Assembly: GCF_039534085.1 (NCBI RefSeq)
Contig: NZ_BAAAUT010000032.1
Location: 1-64,000 of the forward strand
Reading direction: 5' to 3'
Length of the DNA: 64,000 bases
Source: Planomonospora_B alba
Lineage (GTDB): Bacteria; Actinomycetota; Actinomycetes; Streptosporangiales; Streptosporangiaceae
The notes below the pieces were generated by a model, which worked only from the letters and a program-made list of their open reading frames with translations, searched no databases and was not told where the DNA came from. The position numbers and the translations under genes are program-made. The first letter of the stretch is position 1. The number at the start of each line of letters is the position of its first letter. Positions 25,659-34,330 of the stretch are shown piece after piece.

Positions 25659-26477
25659 ATGTTCACCATCGGAGACTTCGCCCAGCTCGGCCGCGTGTCG
25701 GTGCGGATGCTGCGCCACTACGACGCGCTCGGGCTGCTGCGGCCCGCCCACGTCGACCCGGCCAGCGGCTACCGCTACTACCAGGCCGCCCAGCTCTCGC
25801 GCCTCAACCGCATCATCGCGCTGAAGGACCTCGGCTTCACCCTGCAGCAGGTGGCCGCGATCCTCGACGAGCGGGTGAGCGCCGAGGAACTGCACGGCAT
25901 GGTACGGCTGCGCCGCGCGGAGCTGGCGCAGCGGATCGCGGCCGACACCGCCCGGTTGCTCCGGGTGGAGGCGAGACTCCGCACGATCGAGAGGGAAGGG
26001 CGTATGAGCACCGAGGAAGTGCTGGTCAAGCGGGTCGCGCCGGTCCGCGTCGCGGAACTGTCCGCGGTGGCGGCCAGCTACGAGACCGAGGACGTCGGCC
26101 CGGTCATCCAGCCGCTCTACCACGAGCTGTGCGCGCGGCTGGAGCGCGCCGGGGTCGCGATCACCGGTCCGGGCGTCGCCTACTACGAGCCCGCGGAGGA
26201 CGGCACGGTCGTCGTGCACGCCGGCATGCAGGTCGCGGTGGAGCCGCAGGAGGACTACGACTTCGCGGTCGTGGACCTGCCGGAGATCGGCACGGCCGCC
26301 ACGGTCGTCCACCGGGGTCCGATGGAGGAGGTCGGCCCGACCTTCCAGGCCCTCGCCCACTGGGTCGAGGAGAACGGCCACCGGGCCGTCGGCCTCGCAC
26401 GCGAGGTCTACCTCGACTGCCCGCCGGACGAGGCGCGCTGGGTGACGGAGCTGCAGATGGCGGTCACCCCGGCGTGA
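25659..26477 (+). CDS. MerR-family regulator with GyrI-like effector domain (BmrR/BltR type)
   Basis: A 272-residue protein: MerR winged helix (FTIGDFAQLGRVSVRMLRHYDALGLL), coiled coil at about 80-120, and a C-terminal GyrI-like ligand-binding domain that ends with VYLDCPPDEARWVTELQMAV. Such regulators bind drugs or lipophilic cations and activate efflux or detoxification genes. No transporter is adjacent in this window, so the target may be itself or a distant gene. Its 3' end overlaps the convergent lipid-kinase gene by 14 bp. Confidence 0.92.
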   Translation: MFTIGDFAQLGRVSVRMLRHYDALGLLRPAHVDPASGYRYYQAAQLSRLNRIIALKDLGFTLQQVAAILDERVSAEELHGMVRLRRAELAQRIAADTARLLRVEARLRTIEREGRMSTEEVLVKRVAPVRVAELSAVAASYETEDVGPVIQPLYHELCARLERAGVAITGPGVAYYEPAEDGTVVVHAGMQVAVEPQEDYDFAVVDLPEIGTAATVVHRGPMEEVGPTFQALAHWVEENGHRAVGLAREVYLDCPPDEARWVTELQMAVTPA

Positions 26478-27414
26478 CGCCGGGCTCCTCCGCGTCCCCG
26501 GCGTCACCGGCGTCCCCGGGTGCGGGGACGCGGAGGGTCAGGCCGCCGGGGACGACCTCGGCCCGCAGCTCGGTGACGGTGCCCTTGGCGCCGCCGTCGA
26601 GCTCGTAGGCCATGGGCGCGCCGAACTTGACGGTGATCCTCCTCGCCCGGGTCATCCGGACGAAGGGCGAGGAGTCGGAGCGCCCGACGCTCATCCGGCC
26701 GAGCGTGCGGGCCCACTGGACAGGCCCCTTCGCCGTGGTCACGCCGACCTCCAGCCAGCCGTCGTCCGGCCGCGCGTCGTCGAACGCCTCGATGCCGCCG
26801 GTGATCGTGCCGACGTTGCCGAACAGCACGCAGCTGGCCTCACCGTCGAACCACTTCGCCCCGTCGACCTTGATCTTCATCGGCACGAGGTCCCCGCGGA
26901 CGTGCCGCAGGCCGGTCCAGAAGTAGGCCGCCCGGCCCATCCGCTCCTTCAGCCCCCGGTCGGCATCCTTGATCATCTCCGCGTCGAACCCGGCTCCGGC
27001 CATGACCGCGAAGTGCTCCCCGTTGACCCGGCCCAGGTCCAGTCGGCGCTCCCGCCCGTGGAAGGCGATCCGCACCGCCTCCGGCAGGTCCTCGGGGATG
27101 CCGAGGTTGCGGGCGAACATGTTGGCCGTACCGGCCGGGATGATGCCGACGGGCACCCCGGACTCCGCGGCCGCGTCCACGCACCGCTGCACCATGCCGT
27201 CGCCGCCCCACACCAGCAGCAGCCGGGCACCCGCCTTGAGCGCCTTCTTCACCTTCTTGGGCGCCTTCTTGCTCTTGGGCACCTCGTACCAGAGCAGTTC
27301 GCCCACGCCCTCGTCGGCCAGGAGCCGGCGCAGCTCGTCCAGTCCTCCGCCGAGCGACTTCTTCCGGTGGGCGACCACCGCGACCGTGCCGATCCGTGGC
27401 CGCTTCCGCAGCAT
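26464..27414 (-). CDS. diacylglycerol-kinase-family lipid kinase
   Basis: A 316-residue DagK-family protein with the glycine-rich GGDGMVQ (GGDGT in most members) and GTANMFARNLGI motifs. It phosphorylates a lipid, probably diacylglycerol or a related polar lipid, at the inner face of the membrane. A Lys-rich stretch at about 47-60 (KSKKAPKKVKKALK) may bind membrane phosphates. The C-terminus has a short Gly-Asp-Ala repeat from a simple DNA repeat. Confidence 0.87.
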   Translation of the reverse strand: MLRKRPRIGTVAVVAHRKKSLGGGLDELRRLLADEGVGELLWYEVPKSKKAPKKVKKALKAGARLLLVWGGDGMVQRCVDAAAESGVPVGIIPAGTANMFARNLGIPEDLPEAVRIAFHGRERRLDLGRVNGEHFAVMAGAGFDAEMIKDADRGLKERMGRAAYFWTGLRHVRGDLVPMKIKVDGAKWFDGEASCVLFGNVGTITGGIEAFDDARPDDGWLEVGVTTAKGPVQWARTLGRMSVGRSDSSPFVRMTRARRITVKFGAPMAYELDGGAKGTVTELRAEVVPGGLTLRVPAPGDAGDAGDAEEPGVTPG

Positions 27415-27574
27415 GGCCGTCCTCCTGTCACCTACCGCCGCCGGGACGGCCGACGGCTTCCCGGAGCCGCGGGCTCCAAACGCGGGATCCGCGGCCGGTA
27501 CGGCGTTCCCGGCCCGGGAGCCCAGGTGGGGGGGCGGGCAGGCGGGCCGTCTCCCGGTACGATGCCGATCAAGG

Positions 27575-27588
27575 TTACCGACCAGTAG
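27575..27588. promoter_or_regulatory. possible TetR-type operator before the enoyl-CoA hydratase gene
   Basis: TTACCGACCAGTAG in the 304-bp divergent spacer (27415-27718) resembles the TTAC..CC.GTAA sites bound by TetR regulators of fatty-acid genes. Apart from this I see no other element in the spacer. Confidence 0.35.
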
Positions 27589-27718
27589 CATGAGTGCCCA
27601 CGCAGAACCCGTAGGTCCCGCCGGCCCCGTCCGGCGCGGGCCGCCCGCCGTACGGGGGACGGCGGCCCCGGCCACGCGCCGCGGCCGCGGCCCGACCGAT
27701 CCTCGTGAAGGAGCCGCC

Positions 27719-28387
27719 ATGCCCACGCTCGACCGCCAGGACGACGTCTTCGTCCTCGACCTCGGGGACACGGAGAACCGCTTCCACCCCGACTGGATCG
27801 CCTCCGTCAACGCCGCGCTGGACGAGGTGGAGAAGGCGGAGGGGGCACGGGCCCTGGTGACCGCCGCGACCGGCAAGTTCTTCTCCAACGGCCTGGACCT
27901 GGAGTGGCTGGGCGCCAACCCCGACCGGATGACCGGCTACGTCGCCGCCGTCCACGAGCTCTTCGCGCGGACGCTGAGCCTGCCGCTGGTCACCGTGGCG
28001 GCCCTGCAGGGGCACACCTTCGCGGCCGGCGCCATGTTCTCCCTGGCCCACGACTTCCGCGTGATGCGCGCCGACCGGGGTTTCTGGTGCCTGCCCGAGG
28101 CCGAGATCGACATCCCCTTCACCCCGGGCATGTCCGCGCTCATCCAGGCCCGGCTGGCCCCGCGGACCGCGCACGAGGCCATGACCACCGCCCGCCGCTA
28201 CGGCGGCCACGACGCGCTCGCCGCCGGGATCGTCGACCACGCGGTGGACGAGGACGCCGTACGGCCGAGCGCCCTGGAGATCGCCCGCGCCCACGCGGCC
28301 AAGGCGGGCCGCACCCTCGGCACCATCAAGACCCGCATGTACGCGCCGGTCCTGGAGACGCTGCGGGACCAGGACGCCCCGCTCTAG
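27719..28387 (+). CDS. enoyl-CoA hydratase/isomerase-family protein
   Basis: A 222-residue crotonase-fold protein. The oxyanion-hole segments are ATGKFFSNGLDL (about 46-57) and GHTFAAGAMFSLAHDFRVM (about 98-116). One of the two catalytic Glu positions of true hydratases is not obvious, so it may be an isomerase or a related CoA-ester enzyme. AAGGAG lies 6 nt before ATG 27719. Confidence 0.87.
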   Translation: MPTLDRQDDVFVLDLGDTENRFHPDWIASVNAALDEVEKAEGARALVTAATGKFFSNGLDLEWLGANPDRMTGYVAAVHELFARTLSLPLVTVAALQGHTFAAGAMFSLAHDFRVMRADRGFWCLPEAEIDIPFTPGMSALIQARLAPRTAHEAMTTARRYGGHDALAAGIVDHAVDEDAVRPSALEIARAHAAKAGRTLGTIKTRMYAPVLETLRDQDAPL

Positions 28388-28409
28388 CCGGGAGCCGCGC
28401 GCCGCGGCC

Positions 28410-28796
28410 TCACTCCAGCGGTCCCGCGAAGACCACGATCTCGTCGATGTCGCCGGCAGGCGTGACGTGCACCACGTCGACGCCCGACAGCAGGGGGTCG
28501 CCGTCACCGGTCTCGAAACGCCAGCCGAAGCGGGCCCACTCCTGCGGCGCGTCCACCCGTGTCGTGCGCACCATCCGGCACCGTCCCGCCGGGTGGTTGC
28601 GCACCACCTCGGTGATGAAGTCCTCCACCGCGCCGCGGCCGACGCCGCGCCCCAGCGGGCCCCAGAACACGACGTCCGCGGTGAGCGCCCTGCCGAGCAG
28701 CACGGCCCGCCGCTCCGGATCGTCGGTGTTGGCCGCGGCGATGAAGGCGTCGACCGCACGGGTGTGCGCCTGCTCCTGCGTCCGGATGTCCGTCAT
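28410..28796 (-). CDS. SnoaL-like (NTF2-fold) protein
   Basis: A 128-residue NTF2-fold protein with a N-terminal helix (HTRAVDAFIAAANTDDPERRAVLL), then FWGPLGRGVGRGAVEDFI and a beta sheet. It is the kind used as a small-molecule isomerase or cyclase or as a ligand-binding module. ATG overlaps the stop of the GNAT gene upstream (28793-28796), so the two are cotranscribed and coupled. Confidence 0.82.
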   Translation of the reverse strand: MTDIRTQEQAHTRAVDAFIAAANTDDPERRAVLLGRALTADVVFWGPLGRGVGRGAVEDFITEVVRNHPAGRCRMVRTTRVDAPQEWARFGWRFETGDGDPLLSGVDVVHVTPAGDIDEIVVFAGPLE

Positions 28797-29437
28797 CCCA
28801 GATCCTCGCTTCCTGCGCCGCTCGTGGTGGGGGCCATCCGCCGGGCCGGGCCCCGGTGCGCGGCGGGGAGCCGGAACAGCACGTGGCGGCGGAGCCGGTG
28901 GCCGGGCGGCAGGGCGGGGTGGTCGAAGTCCTCGGCGGGGTCGCGGGTCATCCCCAGGCGCTCCATGACGGCGCGGGAGCGCAGGTTCGTGGTGGCGGTG
29001 AACGACACCACCTCGTCCAGGCCCAGGCGGTCGAAGGCGAAGTCGAGCGCGGCGGCGGCCGCCTCGGTGGCGTACCCCTTCCCCCAGGAGCGGCGGCCCA
29101 GCCGCCAGGCGACCTCCACGGCGGGCGTGAAGTGGGCCTCGAAGGCCGGCCGGTGCAGGCCGGTGAAGCCGATGAACTCACCGGTCGCGGAGACCTCCAG
29201 GGCCCAGCGGCCCCACCCCTGCCGCACGATCGCCTCGGCGGTCGCGGTGGCGAACGCGTCGCTCTCCTCCCGGCTGAGCGGGGCGGGGAAGTGCTCCATG
29301 ACCTCCGGGTCGGCGTTGAGCTCGGCGAAGGGCTCCAGGTCCGAGGCGCGCCAGGGCCGCAGCAGGAGCCGCGCCGTGCGCAGCTCGACCGGTGACCCGT
29401 TCTCCCACGGGTCCCGATGGCCGGTATTCGCTGTCAT
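28793..29437 (-). CDS. GNAT-family N-acetyltransferase (RimJ/RimL type)
   Basis: A 214-residue RimJ/RimL-like acetyltransferase: RTARLLLRPWRASDLEPFAEL at the N-terminus, EVAWRLGRRSWGKGYATEAAAAALDFAF with the CoA loop WGKGYAT, and NLRSRAVMERLGM. Substrate unknown; the translationally coupled SnoaL-like protein suggests a shared small-molecule substrate. Confidence 0.9.
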   Translation of the reverse strand: MTANTGHRDPWENGSPVELRTARLLLRPWRASDLEPFAELNADPEVMEHFPAPLSREESDAFATATAEAIVRQGWGRWALEVSATGEFIGFTGLHRPAFEAHFTPAVEVAWRLGRRSWGKGYATEAAAAALDFAFDRLGLDEVVSFTATTNLRSRAVMERLGMTRDPAEDFDHPALPPGHRLRRHVLFRLPAAHRGPARRMAPTTSGAGSEDLG

Positions 29438-29518
29438 TCAGGACAACCTACCGTGGTCCGCTCCGGCCTCCGGAGAGTCCGGGAACGGAGGGGGCCGCAC
29501 GCACCGGGTGGCCGGAGA

Positions 29519-29545
29519 TGTCACTGACAGGGTCGCTGTCTCGTC
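29519..29545 (+). promoter_or_regulatory. ECF41-type autoregulatory promoter
   Basis: TGTCACT (29519-29525), 16 bp, CGTC (29542-29545). Established ECF41 promoters have TGTCACA near -35 and CGTC near -10. It lies about 140 bp before the sigma gene that it probably serves. Confidence 0.7.
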
Positions 29546-29688
29546 TAGAGCGGTGCAGGCGATCCTCGCTCAGGGAGTGGGCGATGGACCTCGCGTCGTC
29601 CGTGGCGCCGGACCCGGTCCGTCCCGCGGTTGCGGCGTTCGTCGCGGGGGGCCGCTTCGGCCCCCCGGCCCTTCGGAGGAGGAGCGGC

Positions 29689-30612
29689 ATGAGCAGGACC
29701 GAGGAGTTCCAGGAGCTGCGACCGCTGTTGTTCTCGATCGCCTACCGGATCCTGGGCAGCGTGAGCGAGGCCGAGGACGCGGTCCAGGAGACCTGGCTGC
29801 GCTTCGAGACCACCCCGGCCGAACCCAGGTCGGCCAAGGCGTTCCTGTCGGCGGCGGTGACCCGGATCTCGATCGACGTGCTGCGCTCGGCCCGCGTCCG
29901 GCGGGAGGAGTACGCCGGGCCGTGGCTCCCCGAGCCGCTGCTCACCGACCCTTACCAGGACCCGGAGCGGTCGGCGGAGCTGGCCGACTCGTTGTCGATG
30001 GCCGCACTGGTGCTGCTGGAGCGGCTGTCCCCGCTCGAACGGGCGGTCTTCGTGCTGCGGGAGGTGTTCGGCTTCGACTTCTCCGAGGTCGCGTCGGCCG
30101 TGGGGCGCTCGGAGGCGGCGTGCCGCCAGCTGGTGGTGCGGGCACGGCGCCATGTGGCCGCGGGCCGGCCCCGCTTCCAGGCGGACCGCGAAGAGCGGGA
30201 GGAGCTCGCGTCGCGGTTCTTCGACGCCCTCCGCGAAGGCGACGTCGCCGGCCTGCGGAACCTCCTGGCCGCCGACGTGTCGATGGTCGCCGACGGCGGC
30301 GGCAAGGCCCCGCAGCCGGCCAGGGCCGTCGCCGGCGCCCGGAACGTGGCCCGGCTGCTCGCCTCCGCCTTCCCCCGGATGGCCCTGGCCGGCGTGACGT
30401 TCGAGCAGCGCGAGGTCAACGGCCAGCCGGGCGCGGTCTTCCGCGACCGGGACGGCGGGGTGCTCCACACCCTGGCGCTCGACGTGCTCGACGGGCGGAT
30501 CCAGACGATCCACTCGGTGATCAACCCCGACAAGCTCGGGCATGTGGGCCCGGTGGCCGACGCCTGGGCGATCGACCGCGAGGTGAGGCGGGCACGCCGG
30601 CCCGCGGGATGA
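29689..30612 (+). CDS. ECF41-type (SigJ-like) sigma factor with SnoaL-like C-terminal domain
   Basis: A 307-residue protein: sigma region 2 at about 7-75, the linker motif WLPEPLL at about 84, region 4 (DFSEVASAVGRSEAACRQLVVRARR) and a C-terminal NTF2/SnoaL-like domain with DGGGK and NPDKL, the conserved ECF41 motifs. In this group the C-terminal extension replaces a separate anti-sigma factor. AGGAGGAG precedes ATG 29689. An ECF41 promoter lies upstream. Confidence 0.9.
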   Translation: MSRTEEFQELRPLLFSIAYRILGSVSEAEDAVQETWLRFETTPAEPRSAKAFLSAAVTRISIDVLRSARVRREEYAGPWLPEPLLTDPYQDPERSAELADSLSMAALVLLERLSPLERAVFVLREVFGFDFSEVASAVGRSEAACRQLVVRARRHVAAGRPRFQADREEREELASRFFDALREGDVAGLRNLLAADVSMVADGGGKAPQPARAVAGARNVARLLASAFPRMALAGVTFEQREVNGQPGAVFRDRDGGVLHTLALDVLDGRIQTIHSVINPDKLGHVGPVADAWAIDREVRRARRPAG

Positions 30613-30649
30613 CGGTTCCCCGCGGGTGCGCCCCGGAGCGCGCCGTGCC

Positions 30650-30677
30650 TTGACAGGCGAACGCCCCACCGTAGATC
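30650..30677 (+). promoter_or_regulatory. housekeeping-type promoter before the signal peptidase gene
   Basis: TTGACA (30650-30655), 16 bp, TAGATC (30672-30677). A good vegetative promoter that would start the peptidase/SARP transcript about 30 nt before the first possible start codon. Confidence 0.6.
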
Positions 30678-30714
30678 GTTTCGCGGAAAGTCCCGCCCTT
30701 TCCGGGGCCGACCA

Positions 30715-31164
30715 TTGGGGAAGTCCTTGAAACCGATCATCGGTGGGCTGGCGCTGGCGGCGGTGGCCGGTGCCCTGTGGGCGCGAAGACGCTACGTGGT
30801 GGTCACGGTCGAGGGGACGAGCATGGCCCCGACGCTGTCCGACGGCGATCGGGTTCTGGTGCGCAGACTCCGGATCGACCGGGTCAGGGCGGGTGACGTG
30901 GTCGTCCTCGAACCGCCGTTCACCCCCGCGGAGCTCGGATCGCAGGGCCCGGACGGCACGCGGTGGAACATCAAGCGCGCCGTCGCGCTGCCCGGAGACC
31001 CGGTGCCGCCGGGGATCGGCGGCGGCGCGGCCCGGGTGCCCGAGGGCGCGCTGGTCGTCCTGGGTGACAACGCCGACAGCGTCGACTCCCGGCAGCGCGG
31101 GTTCTTCGACGCCGACCGCCTGCTCGGCGTCGCCCTGCGCCGGTTGGGCGGATCACCGCTGTAG
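30715..31164 (+). CDS. type I signal peptidase of the peptide cluster
   Basis: A 149-residue S26 peptidase: N-terminal membrane helix at about 7-23, catalytic Ser36 in VEGTSMAPTL, catalytic Lys87 in WNIKRAVALPGD, and LGDNADSVDSRQRG near the end. At about 150 residues it is shorter than the housekeeping LepB, as is common for cluster-specific peptidases. Start is TTG 30715 or TTG 30727; no ATG is available. It removes leader or signal sequences outside the membrane, and probably trims the small Cys-rich peptide encoded 3 kb downstream. Followed 11 bp later by the SARP gene, so cotranscribed. Confidence 0.85.
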   Translation: MGKSLKPIIGGLALAAVAGALWARRRYVVVTVEGTSMAPTLSDGDRVLVRRLRIDRVRAGDVVVLEPPFTPAELGSQGPDGTRWNIKRAVALPGDPVPPGIGGGAARVPEGALVVLGDNADSVDSRQRGFFDADRLLGVALRRLGGSPL

Positions 31165-31175
31165 GCGGACGCGTC

Positions 31176-34049
31176 GTGCGGTTTCGGCTTCTCGGCCCGC
31201 TGCGGATCCAGGTCGGCGGATCGCCGGTCAGGATCACGGCGCCCAAGCAGCGCACCGTCCTGGCCATGCTGCTGGTCCGGGCGGGTCATGTCGTCCCGGC
31301 CAGGTCGCTGGTGGCGGAGGTGTGGGACGACCGGCCGCCCCGCTCGGCGGCGGCGAACCTGCGCACCTACCTCATGCAGCTGCGCAGGCTGCTGCCGGAG
31401 GAGGACCGGCTGGTCACCTCGGACGCCGGATACCTGCTGCGGGCGGGACCGGAGGAGCTCGACCTCCTCGAGTTCGAGGCGCTGTCCGCGCGCGGCCGCC
31501 GAGCGCTGGCCAGGCGCGACCTGAGCACCGCGGAGGAGTCCTTCGCCCGGGCCCTGCAGCTGTGGGACGGGCCGGTGGCCGAGGACGTGCCGCCGGGGCC
31601 CACCCTGCGCGAGGTGGCCGCCCGCCTCACCGACCACTACCTGAGCGTGGTGGAAGAGCACGCGGACCTCCAGCTCGCGCTCGGCAGGAACGCGGCGGCG
31701 GCCGCGCGGCTGCGCGAGGTGATCGGGAGACATCCGCTGCGGGAACGGCTGCACGGCCGGCTCATGGTGGCCCTGTACCGCGGCGGCGACGCGGCCGGCG
31801 CGCTGGACGCGTTCGGGGCCGCCCGCCGGGTCCTGGCCGACGAACTGGGCATCGATCCCGGGCCGGAGCTGCGCCGGCTGCACCAGGCGATCCTGCGCAG
31901 GGACACCGACCTGCCGGTGGCCGACCGCGTCGCCGCCGCCGTCCCCGTCGGCGGCGGGCACCCGCGTCCGCGCCTGCTCCCCCGGGCCCCCACGGTGTTC
32001 GTGGGCCGCTCGGCCGAGCTGGCCCGGCTGCGCGCCGTCCTGCACGGCGCGGCGGACCCGCCGGTGGTGACGCTGCACGGTCCCGGCGGCGCGGGCAAGT
32101 CGGTGCTCGCCCTGAAGGCGGCGCACGGCGCGGCCGACCGCTATCCCGACGGCCAGCTGTACGTGGACCTCCAGGGGTCCACCCCCGGCCTCGCCGCGTT
32201 GCGGCCGGCCGAGGTGCTCGGCCGTTTCCTGCGCGCGCTGGGGGTGCCGCCCGGCGTCGTCCCGGCGGTGCCTGCCGAGGCGGCCACCCGCTACCAGTCG
32301 CTGCTGGCCGACCGGCGGGTCCTCGTCGTCCTCGACAACGCCGTCGGCGCCGCCCAGGTGGCGCCGTTGCTGCCGGCGGGCGGCGGCTGCGCGGTGCTGA
32401 TCACCAGCCGCGCCCCGCTGACCACCGTCGACGCCGTGCCCGTCGCCGTCGGCATGTTCGACGAGGCGGAGTCGGTGCGCCTGCTGGAGTCGCTGACCGG
32501 TCCGGAGCGGGTGGCCGCCGAGGCGGGGGCGGCCGTGGAGATCGCCCGCTGGTGCGGCCACCACCCGCTGGCGCTGCGCGTCGCCGGCGCCCGGCTGGCG
32601 GCCCGCCCCGACTGGTCCCTCGCCCGGTTCGCCGAACGGCTGGCCGACCGGCAGCGGCGGTTGGACGAGCTCCAGACGGCCGATCTGCGGGTGCGGACCT
32701 GCTTCGAGGTCGGGTACGGGACGCTGACGAGCACCGCGAAGGCGACCTTCCGCATGCTCGGCGTCCTGGAGGTGCCCGAGGCCGGGGTGGAGACCACCGC
32801 CGCGCTGACCGATGCCGACGAGACGACGGCGGAGGCCGCGCTCGACGAGCTGACCGAGGCGCGGCTGCTCGAACCGGTCGGCGGCGGCCGGTTCCGCATG
32901 CACGATCTGCTGCGGCTCTTCGCCGCGGAGCTGACCGTCCTCCACGACACGCCGCAGGAGCGCGCGCGGGCGGTCGGGCGGGCCCTGGACCGGTACCTCG
33001 ACCGCTGCCGCCGCCTCCAGGGTCTGCTCCAGCCGCACCTGGTGTCCTCCGGAGGGGACGCCTCCCCGCCCGGTGCGGACCCGCAGGGCCTCGCCGCCGC
33101 GGTGCGGTGGCTGGACACGGAGCTGCCCTGCCTGGTGGCGGCGGCCGTACAGGCGGAGAAGAGCGGACGGAGCGGCTTCGCCGCCGAACTGATGAACCTG
33201 ATCAGGGCCGTCATGATGAAGAACGGCTACTGGCGGGAGCTGGAGACCGTCGCGCGGCTCGCCATCGAGGTCGCGCGGCGGGACGGCGACCGCGCCGCGG
33301 AGGCGTCCACGCTGGCGACGCTGGGACTGGTGGAGTGGAGGTCCGGCCGGACCGAGGCCGCGCACGACGCCCTGAGCCGGGCGCTCGGCCTCTGGCGTGA
33401 CGTGGGCGATCCGGGACAGGAGGGGATGGCGCTGCACAACCTCGGCTGGTTGTGCATGCAGACCGGAGACCTCGACGCGGCCCTCGGCCACATCGGCGCG
33501 GGCTTGCTGGTCCTCGAGACGCACGGGTCGAACCGCGTCGGGCTGGTCGCGCACAACCTGGGCGAGGTCCTGCTCCGGCTGGGCCGGTACGCCGAGGCGG
33601 TGGACCGCTTCGAACGGTGCCTGTCCATCCGGCGGGCCGATCGCGACCTGTACGGCGAGAGCATCACGCTGGCCGGGCTCGGCCGCGCCCACTGCCTGCT
33701 CGACCAGTGGGACGAGGCGCTGGAGGTGCTGGCGGAGGCGCTGGCCCGCTGCGAGGAGGTCGGCAACCGGGAGGACCAGTGGGAGGTGCTGCTCAGCAGG
33801 TCCGAGATCCATCTGCGGCGGGGCGATCCCGCCGCGGCCGCAGCGGACCTGGGCCGCGCCCTCGAACTGGCCGCCAGGACCGGTGACGCGTACGGCCGCG
33901 CCGCCTGCCTCCGCCAGCTCTCCAGAGCACGGGCGGCCCTCGGCGACCCGTGCGCCGAGGCGGACGCCGCCGAGGCCGCGGAGCTCCTCTCCGATCCGGC
34001 GACGCGGCCCGACCCGGTGCTGGAAAGGCTGCTCACCACCCGGCTGTAG
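31176..34049 (+). CDS. large SARP (AfsR-like) transcriptional regulator
   Basis: A 957-residue regulator. An OmpR-like winged helix (1-90, FRLLGPLRIQVGG) and bacterial transcriptional activation domain (about 95-240) form the SARP core; then an NB-ARC ATPase with P-loop GPGGAGKS at about 303-310, and TPR repeats from about 680 to the end. Such proteins activate one biosynthetic cluster when NTP and a signal are bound. The stop codon lies inside the first of three GCTGTA heptamers that form a SARP-type operator for the peptide gene. GTG 31176 is the start. Confidence 0.93.
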   Translation: MRFRLLGPLRIQVGGSPVRITAPKQRTVLAMLLVRAGHVVPARSLVAEVWDDRPPRSAAANLRTYLMQLRRLLPEEDRLVTSDAGYLLRAGPEELDLLEFEALSARGRRALARRDLSTAEESFARALQLWDGPVAEDVPPGPTLREVAARLTDHYLSVVEEHADLQLALGRNAAAAARLREVIGRHPLRERLHGRLMVALYRGGDAAGALDAFGAARRVLADELGIDPGPELRRLHQAILRRDTDLPVADRVAAAVPVGGGHPRPRLLPRAPTVFVGRSAELARLRAVLHGAADPPVVTLHGPGGAGKSVLALKAAHGAADRYPDGQLYVDLQGSTPGLAALRPAEVLGRFLRALGVPPGVVPAVPAEAATRYQSLLADRRVLVVLDNAVGAAQVAPLLPAGGGCAVLITSRAPLTTVDAVPVAVGMFDEAESVRLLESLTGPERVAAEAGAAVEIARWCGHHPLALRVAGARLAARPDWSLARFAERLADRQRRLDELQTADLRVRTCFEVGYGTLTSTAKATFRMLGVLEVPEAGVETTAALTDADETTAEAALDELTEARLLEPVGGGRFRMHDLLRLFAAELTVLHDTPQERARAVGRALDRYLDRCRRLQGLLQPHLVSSGGDASPPGADPQGLAAAVRWLDTELPCLVAAAVQAEKSGRSGFAAELMNLIRAVMMKNGYWRELETVARLAIEVARRDGDRAAEASTLATLGLVEWRSGRTEAAHDALSRALGLWRDVGDPGQEGMALHNLGWLCMQTGDLDAALGHIGAGLLVLETHGSNRVGLVAHNLGEVLLRLGRYAEAVDRFERCLSIRRADRDLYGESITLAGLGRAHCLLDQWDEALEVLAEALARCEEVGNREDQWEVLLSRSEIHLRRGDPAAAAADLGRALELAARTGDAYGRAACLRQLSRARAALGDPCAEADAAEAAELLSDPATRPDPVLERLLTTRL

Positions 34050-34086
34050 CGCGGCTGTACGGGGTGCTGTACGCCCCTCGCATAGT
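34043..34086 (+). promoter_or_regulatory. SARP-type operator (three heptamers) and -10 of the peptide gene
   Basis: GCTGTAG (34043-34049), GCTGTAC (34054-34060) and GCTGTAC (34066-34072) repeat with 11 and 12 bp periods. The last is followed by exactly 8 bp and then CATAGT (34081-34086), a plausible -10; there is no -35. SARP activators are known to bind heptameric direct repeats about 8 bp before the -10. The first copy overlaps the regulator stop codon. Confidence 0.78.
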
Positions 34087-34122
34087 TTCGGCTGACCGCA
34101 TCGCTACGAAAGGAGTGAATCC

Positions 34123-34317
34123 ATGAATGCCGTTCTCAGCAGGCTCGGCGATCGGATTCTCGACCGGCTGGTCCCCAAGGCGTCCGCGAAGGCGGCCGCG
34201 GAGTGGTACGTCCACTGCTACTGCAGGGAGCGCTCCGATTTCCGGAAGCTCTGCACCACCGCCGGTGGAAAGACCCGCTGCGGGGCCTGCTACGCGTTCA
34301 GGATCTGCGGCGCCTAG
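34123..34317 (+). CDS. small six-cysteine peptide, predicted precursor of an exported disulfide-rich product
   Basis: A 64-residue peptide with an excellent ribosome-binding site (AAAGGAG, 7 nt). Residues 1-26 form an amphipathic, basic leader with no hydrophobic core, ending in an Ala-rich stretch with overlapping A-x-A cleavage motifs (KASAKAAAEW). The rest contains six Cys (32, 34, 44, 53, 56, 62), aromatic and basic residues, and C-G-A-C-Y. Gene context (signal peptidase, SARP, MauE-like and thioredoxin-like proteins, ABC exporter) and a dedicated promoter indicate a precursor that is oxidised, exported and trimmed. There is a distant resemblance in logic to the disulfide-rich light chain of methylamine dehydrogenase, which needs MauE and MauD. 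Codon usage is less GC3-biased than its neighbours. Bioactivity unknown. Confidence 0.82.
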   Translation: MNAVLSRLGDRILDRLVPKASAKAAAEWYVHCYCRERSDFRKLCTTAGGKTRCGACYAFRICGA

Positions 34318-34330
34318 GTAGGACACGCGG

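Noticed and set aside
34127..34321. An overlapping 64-codon frame inside the six-Cys peptide gene
   Set aside because: It lacks its own ribosome-binding site and its product is low-complexity; the frame at 34123 has AAAGGAG and Cys spacing.
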